From contig JAWPMO010000001.1 in NCBI GenBank assembly GCA_033344875.1, positions 4,675,595 through 4,739,594 on the forward strand: a DNA stretch of 64,000 nucleotides, read 5' to 3'. Positions within the stretch are counted from its first letter, which is position 1, and each line of letters opens with the position of its first letter. Shown in pieces: positions 44,310-52,836 of this stretch. A program made the translations under genes and the position numbers. The notes under the pieces are model-generated. The model was not told the origin of the DNA and did not search any database. It was given only the letters and a program-made list of their open reading frames with translations. This DNA comes from Ilumatobacteraceae bacterium (lineage in GTDB: Bacteria; Actinomycetota; Acidimicrobiia; Acidimicrobiales; Ilumatobacteraceae).

Positions 44310-44369
44310 GATGGCCCGATCGTCGGGATGAGTTCTGGCCAGTCGGCGGCAGGAAGAGCGCTCGGGAAA

Positions 44370-46094
44370 CTAGGCGGACGGTGGTCTCGGCGGGCGGCCG
44401 AGCACCCGGACCGTGAAGTCCCATGGAGCGGTGTAGGTGATGGGTTCCCCCCAGAGGTCTGTGCATGTGAAGTACACCCGGTCACCCCTGGCTGCCTCCG
44501 GCGTGTCCTTGATCACCAATTTGATCGCGGCGCGTACCGCCTTCATGGCCACCAGCCCGTCGTACACGATGACGTCATGAGTGCCCGAGATGGTTGTGAG
44601 TCGTAGCACTGCATGTCCCAGCTCAGGGGTCGCTTTGAAGCGAGGGCGTTCCTGTACGAGCCGACGCAGGTACTGGTGGAGCGGCGCCAGGTCGTCTGGC
44701 GACCGTTCGAACATGTCGGCGATGCTCCCGAGGGTGCCGGAAGCGTCTGACGAGAGTGCCGTCGCGACCGCTACCAATTCGGGGTGCGTTGGCAACTCGG
44801 CAATCAAGTCGCGAGTCCGACCTCGAGCGAGGTAGTCGCCGGCGAGGAACTCCTGGATCGACAGGTGCGAGAACTCGTACTCGAGGCCGACCTTCACGAC
44901 GAGGCCGGTATGCGATTCGATCTCGCGCACGATCTGGCGGGTCTGTTGCTTTGGTAGGCCGTAGGTCGGTGCGATGTCACGCATAACCGCGGTTAGGTTC
45001 TCGTCGCCAAACCTGATGAGGTCGTCTTGGTAGAGCTGATAGGCGACCTCGCTCAGCATCTCCATCTTCTCGTCGGGTCCGAACCCGGCGTACGCGGATG
45101 ATCGTTGCACACTGCGGGTTTCGTCCCAGTCCTGAAGCACGAGCCGCACGATCGTGCGGCAAAGGTCGACCCGCCTGTCCGGCACCGCACCTTGTCGCTT
45201 GAAGGCGGTCACCATGTGAGCCAAGAACAACGGCCGATCCGCGAGCTCGGCGGCTGCGCCGCCCTGCGCCGCGACCGCTTCATGGAAGCGTTCGGCCTCC
45301 TCAGCAGAGAGCCAACCAGCGACCGCGGCCCTGATCTGCGTCCCTGTCAGAGGCAGGATCTCCACCGGCTTGAAGTGAGCACCGAGACTCTCCGCGTACG
45401 CCGCGGAGCGGCACGACACGATCATCTTCGAGTTCGTCAGACCCCGGGTCAACTGGACGAGTTGCATCTCCAGCCGTGATCGATGGTTCGACTTCACCTC
45501 ATCGAGACCATCCACCAAGATGAGCGCCCCTTGCGCCAGCAGGTGGCGGATCTCAATCTCGGGATCGTCAACCAGCGCAGCGACCCTCTCCTTAACGCCA
45601 GTGATATCGGCCAGCACCGGATAGAGCCCCCCTCTCCAATCGCGTTCGCGGCAGACGATCAGGATCACGAACTGGAACCAGTCGGGATCTCCACTCGGCG
45701 CCTCAAGCGCCACCTCGCGGGCAAGGCGCCGCAAGGTGGTCGTCTTGCCTGCTCCTGGATCCCCCAACACAGCGAAATCGCCCTCGTCAAAGAGCAGCTC
45801 CAACTCCTCGAGCGCTGGGCTGCCAGCGCCACCGAGTCGTCGGGGAATCGATCTGAGATGCAGACCGATAGTCGGCGCATCCGTCGGCAGATGAACCAAG
45901 CTGGAGGGAAGATGCGACTCCTCACACCACCGGACGACTTCGACATGGTGCATCGCGAGTCGTCCACCCACCGCATCGATGAACCGACCGCGCTCTCGCC
46001 GTCGGTCTCTACCTTTCCGGTCCTGCCACGCCGGCAGGACGGTGCCGAGGAACTGAACGATCGCGGCGCTCAGCTGCATCGCTCCATCGGTCAT
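44370..46094 (-). CDS. NACHT-domain STAND NTPase
   Basis: 574 residues from ATG 46094, which has GGAG 8 bp upstream; a longer frame to 46193 is possible. Residues 1-90 are a helical effector-like segment (MTDGAMQLSAAIVQFLG first). The NACHT domain has Walker A GDPGAGKTT (about 111-119) and Walker B LILVDGLDEV (about 191-200), with the sensor region MIVSCRS. A winged-helix/helical part follows, with FSHLSIQEFLAGDYLA (about 400-415). The C-terminus (about 480-574) is a short sensor-like region without LRR or TPR. STAND NTPases of this type include anti-phage bNACHT proteins. A defence role is plausible here but unproven. Confidence 0.8.
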   Translation of the reverse strand: MTDGAMQLSAAIVQFLGTVLPAWQDRKGRDRRRERGRFIDAVGGRLAMHHVEVVRWCEESHLPSSLVHLPTDAPTIGLHLRSIPRRLGGAGSPALEELELLFDEGDFAVLGDPGAGKTTTLRRLAREVALEAPSGDPDWFQFVILIVCRERDWRGGLYPVLADITGVKERVAALVDDPEIEIRHLLAQGALILVDGLDEVKSNHRSRLEMQLVQLTRGLTNSKMIVSCRSAAYAESLGAHFKPVEILPLTGTQIRAAVAGWLSAEEAERFHEAVAAQGGAAAELADRPLFLAHMVTAFKRQGAVPDRRVDLCRTIVRLVLQDWDETRSVQRSSAYAGFGPDEKMEMLSEVAYQLYQDDLIRFGDENLTAVMRDIAPTYGLPKQQTRQIVREIESHTGLVVKVGLEYEFSHLSIQEFLAGDYLARGRTRDLIAELPTHPELVAVATALSSDASGTLGSIADMFERSPDDLAPLHQYLRRLVQERPRFKATPELGHAVLRLTTISGTHDVIVYDGLVAMKAVRAAIKLVIKDTPEAARGDRVYFTCTDLWGEPITYTAPWDFTVRVLGRPPRPPSA

Positions 46095-46863
46095 GCGCAG
46101 AGCTCCGCTGATGTCCCATCCATGTTCACCAGCATGGCACCATGCACATGGCGTGCCGATGGAGATCACAGAAGCCGCGGCGAGCGCGGCCACTTCCGAG
46201 CATTGACGTCGTCAACACGCTCGAGTTCGAGCGACCAGTCAGGTCGTGCTTCCGGGCTTCCTTCTCCGGTCGGCTCGCGCTGGCCGGACGAGGTCTGGAG
46301 GCAACGAGTCCGAACAAAGCAGCGGCCGCGACGGCAGCCGCCACGCCGCTAGACTTGCACCGGCCCAGGACCGGCGATAGAGGACAACATAGGTTCCTCG
46401 ACGGAAGCAGAAATCTGGATTTGCTACAAGCCCCCCGCCCCGACGTACGTTGAGAGTGGCGAGAGGAGGGCGATGCGCAGTCATCGATTCGGACCACTTC
46501 GCCCTTCGCGCAATCGTGAGCAGTCCGACCATCACCGGCCGAGCGGATCCAGGCGCTTCGCGCGCCGGCGAGGTAGGACTGCCGCCCGCACGCTCTGATC
46601 GGCCACCACCGTCGCTCTTTCAACCGGCGTTGTGGGGCAGTCTGCCCACCGTGACGGCCGCGTGTTAGGTGACACCGGGGACAACCTCCGCCGAGAGCTA
46701 CACGAAGCGACCAGAAGTGGTGTGCGTGCGAACCGACTCGCGGAACTCCGTACCGGCCTCGACGAGTCGACGAGTGCGCCGAACGATGAACGCAGGCTCG
46801 GGGCGACAGGTTCCCGCCCCGGTCCGTCTGCTTGAGCGGTCTTCCGCGTGGCAGGCTGGGCAG
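46095..46863. other. Intergenic stretch between NACHT and membrane-protein genes
   Basis: 769 bp without a supportable gene. It contains the 5' region of the NACHT gene (lower G+C than the core) and one copy of the paired direct repeat at 46627-46675. Several open frames exist but none has a plausible start, ribosome site or recognisable domain. Confidence 0.5.
46627..46675 (+). repeat. Paired direct repeat, copy E
   Basis: Half-sites GCGTTGTGGGGCAG (46627-46640) and GTGTTAGGTGACAC (46662-46675), 35 bp apart. Weaker match in the second half. Confidence 0.55.
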
Positions 46864-47673
46864 GTGGACGGGGAGGGTAGTGAGGCGGACGGTCCTGCGG
46901 CGCCGATCGCGGTGGCCGGTGTGGCGGTTGGGATCGGTGCCGGGCTGGTTCTCGTCTGGTTCACGATGGTGCCGCCACACGCTGTGGGCACCGCCTGGCG
47001 CGTAGTCGGCGTTCTGCTCGTCGTGGGCGCCGGATGGGTCCGGTATCGAGTGCACTACGTTCGGATCGCGGTCGGGTCGTGGCGGTCTCTGTTCTGGGGA
47101 GTCCTCACCGCTGTGCTGCTTGTGGGCTATGCGTTGCTGTATCCCGGGGTGGGAGTCGAGTTGTTCGCAATGCTCGTCGTCGGCGTCTTCGCGGCGTGGT
47201 TCGTGGCCGTACTGGTCGTCATCGCTTTCCGATTCCGTGAGCATCGGGCAGATGCGGTGGCAGGATCACTCGCGATTGTCGTGGTTGGTACGACCGCGCT
47301 GCTTTTCGGGGCCACGCCTGGGCGTCAGCTTCGGTTGCTCACCGTTCAAGATCGGTATGAGTCTGCGATCGCTTCCGGTCGGGTGGGTGATGAGGCCGGT
47401 ACGTCAGACGGGGACCTCGCGGCATGGGTGTGGGTGGATGGCCACAACTCGGCCGTTGCTGGTGTCGTTTTCGATCCTGCCGACAATCTTGTTGAGCGAT
47501 CGAGCGCTTCGGCCTTGACCGTCGGATCGGTCGGGCAGGTGGCGGACTGTAGCCGCCTCCAGGAGACCTGGTTTTGGTGCGACTTCGAGTTCGATCCTGA
47601 CTCAGACAGCTCCTCGGGAACATCCGCGGCGAGATCGGCAAGGACGCGCCTCTCACCGTCGGCCGGACTCTGA
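46864..47673 (+). CDS. Multi-span membrane protein of unknown function
   Basis: About 269 residues if GTG 46864 is the start; upstream frame continues but lacks membrane-like or coding character. Five to six hydrophobic spans lie in residues about 15-150 (VAGVAVGIGAGLVLVWFTMV, VVGVLLVVGAGW, LFWGVLTAVLLVGYALLYPG, LFAMLVVGVFAAWFVAVLVV, SLAIVVVGTTALLFGA). A soluble C-terminal part with two cysteines (CSRLQETWFWCDF) follows. No family recognised. Located between repeat copies E and F. Confidence 0.6.
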   Translation: MDGEGSEADGPAAPIAVAGVAVGIGAGLVLVWFTMVPPHAVGTAWRVVGVLLVVGAGWVRYRVHYVRIAVGSWRSLFWGVLTAVLLVGYALLYPGVGVELFAMLVVGVFAAWFVAVLVVIAFRFREHRADAVAGSLAIVVVGTTALLFGATPGRQLRLLTVQDRYESAIASGRVGDEAGTSDGDLAAWVWVDGHNSAVAGVVFDPADNLVERSSASALTVGSVGQVADCSRLQETWFWCDFEFDPDSDSSSGTSAARSARTRLSPSAGL

Positions 47674-47781
47674 GCGGCCAGCGCACCAGCAGCCCGAAGC
47701 CACCCAACACTCGGTCGAGGGCGAGCAGAACGATGCGAACCGTCAGTTGCCCACCACAAACGCGACATCAGCGCACTCCCG

Positions 47782-47831
47782 GCGTTTGGTGGCACCCACG
47801 AAGAGCGTCGGAGGCGCGCGTTATGTGTCGA
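47782..47831 (+). repeat. Paired direct repeat, copy F
   Basis: Half-sites GCGTTTGGTGGCAC (47782-47795) and GCGTTATGTGTCGA (47818-47831), 36 bp apart, in the gap between the membrane-protein and lipoprotein genes. Confidence 0.5.
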
Positions 47832-47957
47832 CTGAGCGAGTACCGACGTGCCGATACCGGAGGTTCGCGAGTCGACCTGACAGATGTCGTTCTGCTCCAG
47901 AGCGCTTGACGTTCGACGCCCTGGGAACTCCAAGCGACGCTGTAGCGTCGAACGGTG

Positions 47958-48713
47958 ATGAGGACGTTCTCCAGCTTGGTCGTGCTGGCGTCGACGTCGC
48001 TAGTCGCAGCATGTGGCTCCGACTCCGGTTCCTCGACCGCTCAGCCGTCCAACCTGGGGACCGACGTGAGTGAGTCGATTGTCGTAGTTGGTTCTGACGA
48101 GAGTTCATTTGCTGGTCTTCGGCTGCAAGAAGAATTGCTGGAACGGTACGGTTCGCGCTTCCACAGTACGGTGCTGGCCGATGATTCCTTGTCGATCACA
48201 CTGGCGCCGGAAGAGGCAGACCTCGCCGCAGAACTCAAAGCCGAGTTTGGTCGACACGTGAACCTCACGGTGGGATTATTGCCGTTCCCGCTGGACGCAG
48301 CGTCGCCGGTCTGTGGTGAACGCCCCACATCAACAGACGAGGCGCCGCTATCGGTACGGTTGGAGATGCCGGATGAACCTGTTGACGCAGGTGGCGCCGT
48401 GCCCGCTCGACTAACCGGCGTCGTCACCAACGAAGGAAGAGATCCCGTTGAACTCTTGATCGGATACCTCAGCGCCGTAGTCCTCCAAGACGACCGCGTC
48501 GTGAACGGCAACGGCTTCTCAGTGCCCGAAGGCGCTGTTGAGATCGAACTAGCACCGGGGTCCAGCGAGGAAGTCGAGGTCTTACTGTCGACGGCAAGTT
48601 GTGACCCTGACATCGGATACGTGTTGCCTGCAGGGAGATATCCGGTAGTCGCCGTGCTAGGGACGCCCGAATACGTGGTTGTGTCTCCGCCCGTGGACAT
48701 CACCGTCAGCTGA
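47958..48713 (+). CDS. Lipoprotein of unknown function
   Basis: 251 residues (ATG 47958; GTG 47955 one codon earlier is equally possible). The signal RTFSSLVVLASTSLVAAC ends in the lipobox LVAAC at the modified cysteine. The mature part is acidic and has two sections: an alpha/beta-like stretch (about 38-105, ESIVVVGSDESSFAGLRLQE) and a beta-sandwich-like stretch (about 125-250) with two cysteines (SPVCGER and TASCDPDIG). No known family recognised. Probably anchored outside the membrane. Confidence 0.75.
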   Translation: MRTFSSLVVLASTSLVAACGSDSGSSTAQPSNLGTDVSESIVVVGSDESSFAGLRLQEELLERYGSRFHSTVLADDSLSITLAPEEADLAAELKAEFGRHVNLTVGLLPFPLDAASPVCGERPTSTDEAPLSVRLEMPDEPVDAGGAVPARLTGVVTNEGRDPVELLIGYLSAVVLQDDRVVNGNGFSVPEGAVEIELAPGSSEEVEVLLSTASCDPDIGYVLPAGRYPVVAVLGTPEYVVVSPPVDITVS

Positions 48714-49049
48714 TGTCGAGACGAGCGGTGGTCACCAGATCGATCGCCTGACAATGAGCAGGCGTGAGCGACCAAACGACTCGATCCGTAGCGGTACCCG
48801 CTGAGCATCCGTCGTGTCGAGCGCACCAACTGGGCGAGTCAGACGAACAACCGCGGCCGTCCCGTGACGCTCGGTTCGACGCCCGTCTTGCGACCGCGAA
48901 CCGGCGGTCGGGGGCACTTGTCACGCTCACCCAGCCGCGCGTTCTGGGACACCTGGGCGATCGGCTACGGGTCTGTGGTTCGCGGCGTTTTGGGTCACGT
49001 GACTGGTCGCGTCCGTGGCGGTCTTAGATGATCGGCCGGGGCGGCGGCG
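48714..49049. other. Intergenic region between lipoprotein and Kelch-protein genes
   Basis: 336 bp. No gene is supported. The right half carries repeat copy A with three half-sites (48904-48998). The left part shows nothing recognisable. Confidence 0.5.
48904..48998 (+). repeat. Paired direct repeat, copy A (three half-sites)
   Basis: GCGGTCGGGGGCAC (48904-48917), GCGTTCTGGGACAC (48939-48952) and GCGTTTTGGGTCAC (48985-48998), spaced 35 and 46 bp. The middle site, extended to GCGCGTTCTGGGACAC, is identical over 16 bp to the second half-site of copy B, 3.8 kb away. GACCGC/GCGGTC also forms an inverted repeat at 48892-48909. Confidence 0.7.
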
Positions 49050-50903
49050 TCAGTCTGTTGTTGATGGTGGCGTCCAGGTCCAGATCTCGTTGAGGAGTCG
49101 GCCTTGCTCGCCTGTCCAGTCTTGTCCGCCGTACACGACCAGGCTGCGTTCGCTGTTCGTGATCGATTCGCCATCGGTTGGAGCGCCGGGGCGAGCGGGG
49201 ATTTCGATCCATTGATCGGTTGTGGTGTCGCGTGCCCATCCGTATGCGTACTCGTAGGTTGCATCGTTGTCGGCCAGGATGCCGGCCATGTCGTTGCGCC
49301 ATGAGTCCGATGCGGGCGGTTGCGGGAAGTCGGCCCACGTGTCGGTGGCAGGGTCGTACACACCGCCTTGGACAGACGGTCCGAAGTGGGGGTTGAGGTA
49401 GTAGCCGTCGTCGCCAGCCCAGACTTGGTAGCCGGCCGCGTTCGAGGCGGTCAGTTCGGTCCATGTCTGGTTGTCGACGTCGAGCACGGCGCCGAGTTTG
49501 GATGGCGCATCACCGTCGATGGGGCTTCCGAACACGAAGATCTGCTGACCGGTGCCGAGGACGAATCGGTCGTAGACCGCAGGGAGCGGGTCGTCGGGGA
49601 GCGGCTCCCAGCCGGAATCGTCCACCAGGCGATAGTCGGGTGTCTCGCCCTGTTCGTCGCTGCTGTTGAATGCGATCACCGTGCCGTCGGACAGGCTGGT
49701 GAGCATCGGCGACGCGAGCCGATCGGGGGTTGGGAGGATGTCCCATGCGTCGTCGGCGCTGCGATACCGGAGGATCGGGTTCTCGTTGGCGCATGCCGAG
49801 TCGCCGACGCATGCCGCTGTGACGTACAGATCGCCCCCGCTCGTGGTCGAAGCGCCTGCGACGATGGGAACCGGCGCATCCGCGATCGGCGTCCACTGGT
49901 CGGTCCCCGGGTCGTAGATCGCACCGTCGACAAACCTCGTGACGTCGTCGACGACGCACTCTGCAGCGGGTGGGCAGAGGAGTTCCCATCCACCAGTCAC
50001 GACCAGGCGTCCATCGAGATCGGCCACGATCGCGGCGGAACGAGCGCTCAGTGGAGGATCAGGTAGCTGTCGCCATCCGCTCACCGACGGTGCCTCGACA
50101 CTGTCCGGCGTTTCGGTGGATGATCCCGTTTGCACGACGGAGATCGAGTGTTGCACGTAGGCGAGCTCTCTGAACTCGCCCTCGGCGCACGCGTCGACGC
50201 GCGCTGCAAGGGCGTCGTCAACGAGCAGATGCTCGAGCATCTCCGGAGATCCGAACCCGCCACCTGCCGACAGGGTTGATCCGGGCGGGATCCGGGTCCC
50301 ATCCGGGCCGACGACCTCCTGCGCTTCAGCATCCCATGTCGTGCCGAAGGGCCACAACACGGCGGTTCGCAACCCGGGCGCGCCCCCGCCGACGAAGAGA
50401 CAGTCACCGTCGCGCACCAAAACTCCTTCGATCCGAGCGTCCTCGCCGCCTGACATCGGCGGGCCCGGACCAAACATGACCGGCCCATCGACACCTCCCG
50501 CGAAGTCTGACGCAACTGTTGCATCAGGTTCGGTCGTCGTCTCGCCCGGCTCGATCGAGGTCGGCGCGGTGGTCGCCGGCGGGTCGGTCTCCCCGGGAGC
50601 GTTCGAGGCGCCCGGCGCTGTCTCTTGCGTCGAAGCAATCGAAGGCACGGAGGCGTTGCCGTTTTCGGATCTCAACGCTCCGCTCACCACCAACGCGGCC
50701 GTGCCACCGGCGATCAACGTAACTGCGGCCGCTACGGCAAGGCCACGCGGCCAGCGCGCATCCTTCTGCAACCCGGCAGCCGGCGCCGGGCCGCTGCGGA
50801 CAGCGCGGAGTTCCGCTTCGGTGTCGAGGTCCGAGAAGCTCGCGATCAGATGCTCAGACGCATCGACCAGACGGGCCTCGACCGTGGCGTCGTTGTCGTT
50901 CAT
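49050..50903 (-). CDS. Single-span membrane protein with Kelch-like extracellular propeller
   Basis: 617 residues. A cytoplasmic N-terminus of about 50 residues (ELRAVRSGPAPAAGLQKDA) precedes one membrane span (about 53-76, GLAVAAAVTLIAGGTAALVV). A Ser/Thr/Pro-rich linker (about 80-145), a beta-rich segment, and Kelch/galactose-oxidase-like repeats follow (about 275-610; VSGWRQLPDPPLSARSAAI, GAIYDPGTDQWTPIADAPV, GGVYDPATDTWADFPQPP). It starts inside the stop codon of the ECF sigma gene (ATGA overlap). That position is typical of an anti-sigma factor, but the short cytoplasmic part has no clear zinc-finger anti-sigma motif. Confidence 0.82.
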   Translation of the reverse strand: MNDNDATVEARLVDASEHLIASFSDLDTEAELRAVRSGPAPAAGLQKDARWPRGLAVAAAVTLIAGGTAALVVSGALRSENGNASVPSIASTQETAPGASNAPGETDPPATTAPTSIEPGETTTEPDATVASDFAGGVDGPVMFGPGPPMSGGEDARIEGVLVRDGDCLFVGGGAPGLRTAVLWPFGTTWDAEAQEVVGPDGTRIPPGSTLSAGGGFGSPEMLEHLLVDDALAARVDACAEGEFRELAYVQHSISVVQTGSSTETPDSVEAPSVSGWRQLPDPPLSARSAAIVADLDGRLVVTGGWELLCPPAAECVVDDVTRFVDGAIYDPGTDQWTPIADAPVPIVAGASTTSGGDLYVTAACVGDSACANENPILRYRSADDAWDILPTPDRLASPMLTSLSDGTVIAFNSSDEQGETPDYRLVDDSGWEPLPDDPLPAVYDRFVLGTGQQIFVFGSPIDGDAPSKLGAVLDVDNQTWTELTASNAAGYQVWAGDDGYYLNPHFGPSVQGGVYDPATDTWADFPQPPASDSWRNDMAGILADNDATYEYAYGWARDTTTDQWIEIPARPGAPTDGESITNSERSLVVYGGQDWTGEQGRLLNEIWTWTPPSTTD

Positions 50904-51421
50904 GTCGCTTCCTCCGACAGCACTCGGCGCAGTCGCTTGCGGGCCTTGTGGAGCGTGGTCTTCACCGTTCCCTCATGGACCCCCATCTCTTCGGCCACGT
51001 CACTGATGGAACGATCCCCGATGTAGAACAATGCGACGGCGGTTCGTTGCCGCTCGGGCAGCGACGCGACCGCCGCCCACATCTCGCCGTCCAGCGACAT
51101 CTCGTCGGCCGCGGCGTCGCCGGCAATGCGACTCGCGAGTTCGGACAAACGACGGCGCCGCACGCCGAGGTGTCGCCCGTGATCGTGCACCAAGTTGACG
51201 ACGACCCGACGCGTCCATCCCCCGGGACGCTCCAGCCGACCCACACGATCCCACTCCTGGTAGGCGCGAGTCAGTGCCTCCTGTGCAACGTCACGACCGG
51301 TTTCTCGATCACCGCACAACGCGGTCGCGAGCGCCGCCAACCGCTGATGCTCGGCGCGGAAGAACGCGTCGAACGACACGCCACCACCCGAAACAGTTCG
51401 TGCTTCGTCCACCATCTCCAT
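50900..51421 (-). CDS. ECF-type RNA polymerase sigma factor (SigE-like)
   Basis: 173 residues. Region 2 (about 20-85) reads AFFRAEHQRLAALATAL, then DVAQEALTRAYQEWDRV and the typical GGWTRRVVVNLVHDH. Region 4 (about 115-170) reads LPERQRTAVALFYIGDRSIS, then VAEEMGVHEGTVKTTLHKAR, a standard HTH. Similar in layout to the actinobacterial SigE/SigK-like (SACE/ECF41-independent) proteins. It is the first gene of a two-gene unit with the membrane Kelch protein, which may control its activity. Confidence 0.93.
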   Translation of the reverse strand: MEMVDEARTVSGGGVSFDAFFRAEHQRLAALATALCGDRETGRDVAQEALTRAYQEWDRVGRLERPGGWTRRVVVNLVHDHGRHLGVRRRRLSELASRIAGDAAADEMSLDGEMWAAVASLPERQRTAVALFYIGDRSISDVAEEMGVHEGTVKTTLHKARKRLRRVLSEEAT

Positions 51422-51609
51422 CCCAGAATCACACGTCCCACACCCCGAACGGGTTGACTCCCTTTCCCAAAAAGCTCGATACCGCGCTGTGGCCCTTCAG
51501 CGGCGCTTGCGCCGTCCACTACATACACCCGACGCTGCAAGCACCACCCTGGCCAATCACCACCCCAGGGGTGCGCTCGCAGCGCGCGGCCTCCAGCCGG
51601 CGTTCTCGA

Positions 51610-51623
51610 ACGGTCCGGGTCAC
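51610..51623 (+). repeat. Single repeat half-site, copy H
   Basis: ACGGTCCGGGTCAC, two mismatches from GCGGTCCGGGGCAC of copy C. It overlaps the stop codon of the DUF5990 gene. No convincing second half-site. Confidence 0.35.
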
Positions 51624-52066
51624 TCGTTCACGACGGACCAGCTGACCGCCGGTGGGTCAACTCGAGCACACCGTGGACCGCCGTCGTGGCCGGTGAGATC
51701 GATGTCCGCCACGAGTGTGCCGCCTGTGCGCGCTGACTCGATCAGGTCCGGTTCGACACAGTTGAGCATCAACTTGGCTCGCCGGAACATCTCGAAGCTT
51801 CCGTCGGGCCCTACTTCACCCCAGGTGAGGTAGACGAATCTGTCACCTGTTTTGCCCTGGACCTCGGGACCTCGGAAGTCGACCGAACCGTTGCGGTCGA
51901 CCACGTCGACAGAAATGTCCCATCGCGCCCGATCAGCATCGGCGCGTACGAGCGAAACGGGTTCGCGGCGCTGCTGGACACCGACATGGACGTTGTTCAT
52001 CGGTGTACCGTCTGCATGGCAGAACGTGCGCCCCGGCAGATTCGTGCCCACCATCGAAACCCGCAT
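51620..52066 (-). CDS. DUF5990 family protein
   Basis: 148 residues from ATG 52066. Opens MRVSMVGTNLPGRTF and continues NVHVGVQQRREPVSLV, RWDISVDVV, VDFRGPEVQGKTGDRFVYLT and FEMFRRAKLML, the sequence pattern of the actinobacterial DUF5990 family. Function unknown. A longer frame to 52123 adds about 19 residues without a ribosome site. It lies upstream of the sigma/Kelch unit on the same strand, but with about 200 bp between them. The ORF ends inside repeat copy H. Confidence 0.75.
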   Translation of the reverse strand: MRVSMVGTNLPGRTFCHADGTPMNNVHVGVQQRREPVSLVRADADRARWDISVDVVDRNGSVDFRGPEVQGKTGDRFVYLTWGEVGPDGSFEMFRRAKLMLNCVEPDLIESARTGGTLVADIDLTGHDGGPRCARVDPPAVSWSVVNE

Positions 52067-52209
52067 GGAGACATGTTCGCACGGAGCCGATCGGCGCATC
52101 CGCGTCCCGGCGGTTGGTGTCACCCCCCGACCATGTCAGCGACGGAAGTTATGTGGCATCGCCGGTGCGAGCGGAGACAGTCGTGCCGATGCCGCGCTTG
52201 CACCGTGAG

Positions 52210-52605
52210 ATGATGCAGCCGATGAGAGCGGCATCGACCTTCATTGCGGTACTCGCCGCGGCTGCACTGCCGGTTGTCGTCACGGCGTGTGCCGGCAACG
52301 GCGTCGATGCGCTCGCCATGATCGAAACCGAGCCAGGAATCCTCGAGCTGACAACAACATGCGCAGATGGTCTGTCGGCCGACGTCGAGGAAGCGGTCGA
52401 TGAGGTGCGCATCACGGACCTCCAGGGGGACGCCATCGATGGCGACTGCAATGGACTGCTCAGAATCGAGCTGACCGCACCACTTCAGGACCGACAAGTC
52501 GTCGTCGGCGGCGAGCGCTGGGTCGACTTGCCGGCGACATGTCCGTGGGGAGTGATCGGGCCGCCGGACCTCGGCGAGCGTCTGGAGTCGTGCGCATCGG
52601 AGTGA
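52210..52605 (+). CDS. Small secreted lipoprotein of unknown function
   Basis: 131 residues from ATG 52210 (ATG 52213 and 52222 are alternatives). The signal ends in the lipobox VVTAC. The mature part is about 105 residues, with four further cysteines (TTCADG, DGDCNG, ATCPWG, ESCAS) that could form two disulphides. Pattern suggests a small beta domain; no family recognised. Followed by repeat copy B. Confidence 0.65.
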   Translation: MMQPMRAASTFIAVLAAAALPVVVTACAGNGVDALAMIETEPGILELTTTCADGLSADVEEAVDEVRITDLQGDAIDGDCNGLLRIELTAPLQDRQVVVGGERWVDLPATCPWGVIGPPDLGERLESCASE

Positions 52606-52705
52606 GCGCGAAGCCAGGCAGAACGTCGGTCGACGAGACCCCGCCTCGGACGCCAAGCCAGCAGACGGTGCCATGACGAGCCTCTCGTCAAGCGCCCTCC
52701 ACCCG

Positions 52706-52755
52706 GCGGTCTGGGGCACTCGCACCCGTCATCACCACCGCGCGTTCTGGGACAC
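52706..52755 (+). repeat. Paired direct repeat, copy B
   Basis: GCGGTCTGGGGCAC (52706-52719) and GCGTTCTGGGACAC (52742-52755), 36 bp apart; the two differ at two of 14 positions. The best-preserved copy. It lies in the gap between two lipoprotein genes in convergent orientation. Confidence 0.75.
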
Positions 52756-52836
52756 ACGCGCTCCGGATCGTGCCGTTTCGGACGTGGCGACAGAACATTC
52801 TGTTTCGACGTGAGGTAGTGGACCGAGTTGGCCGCG

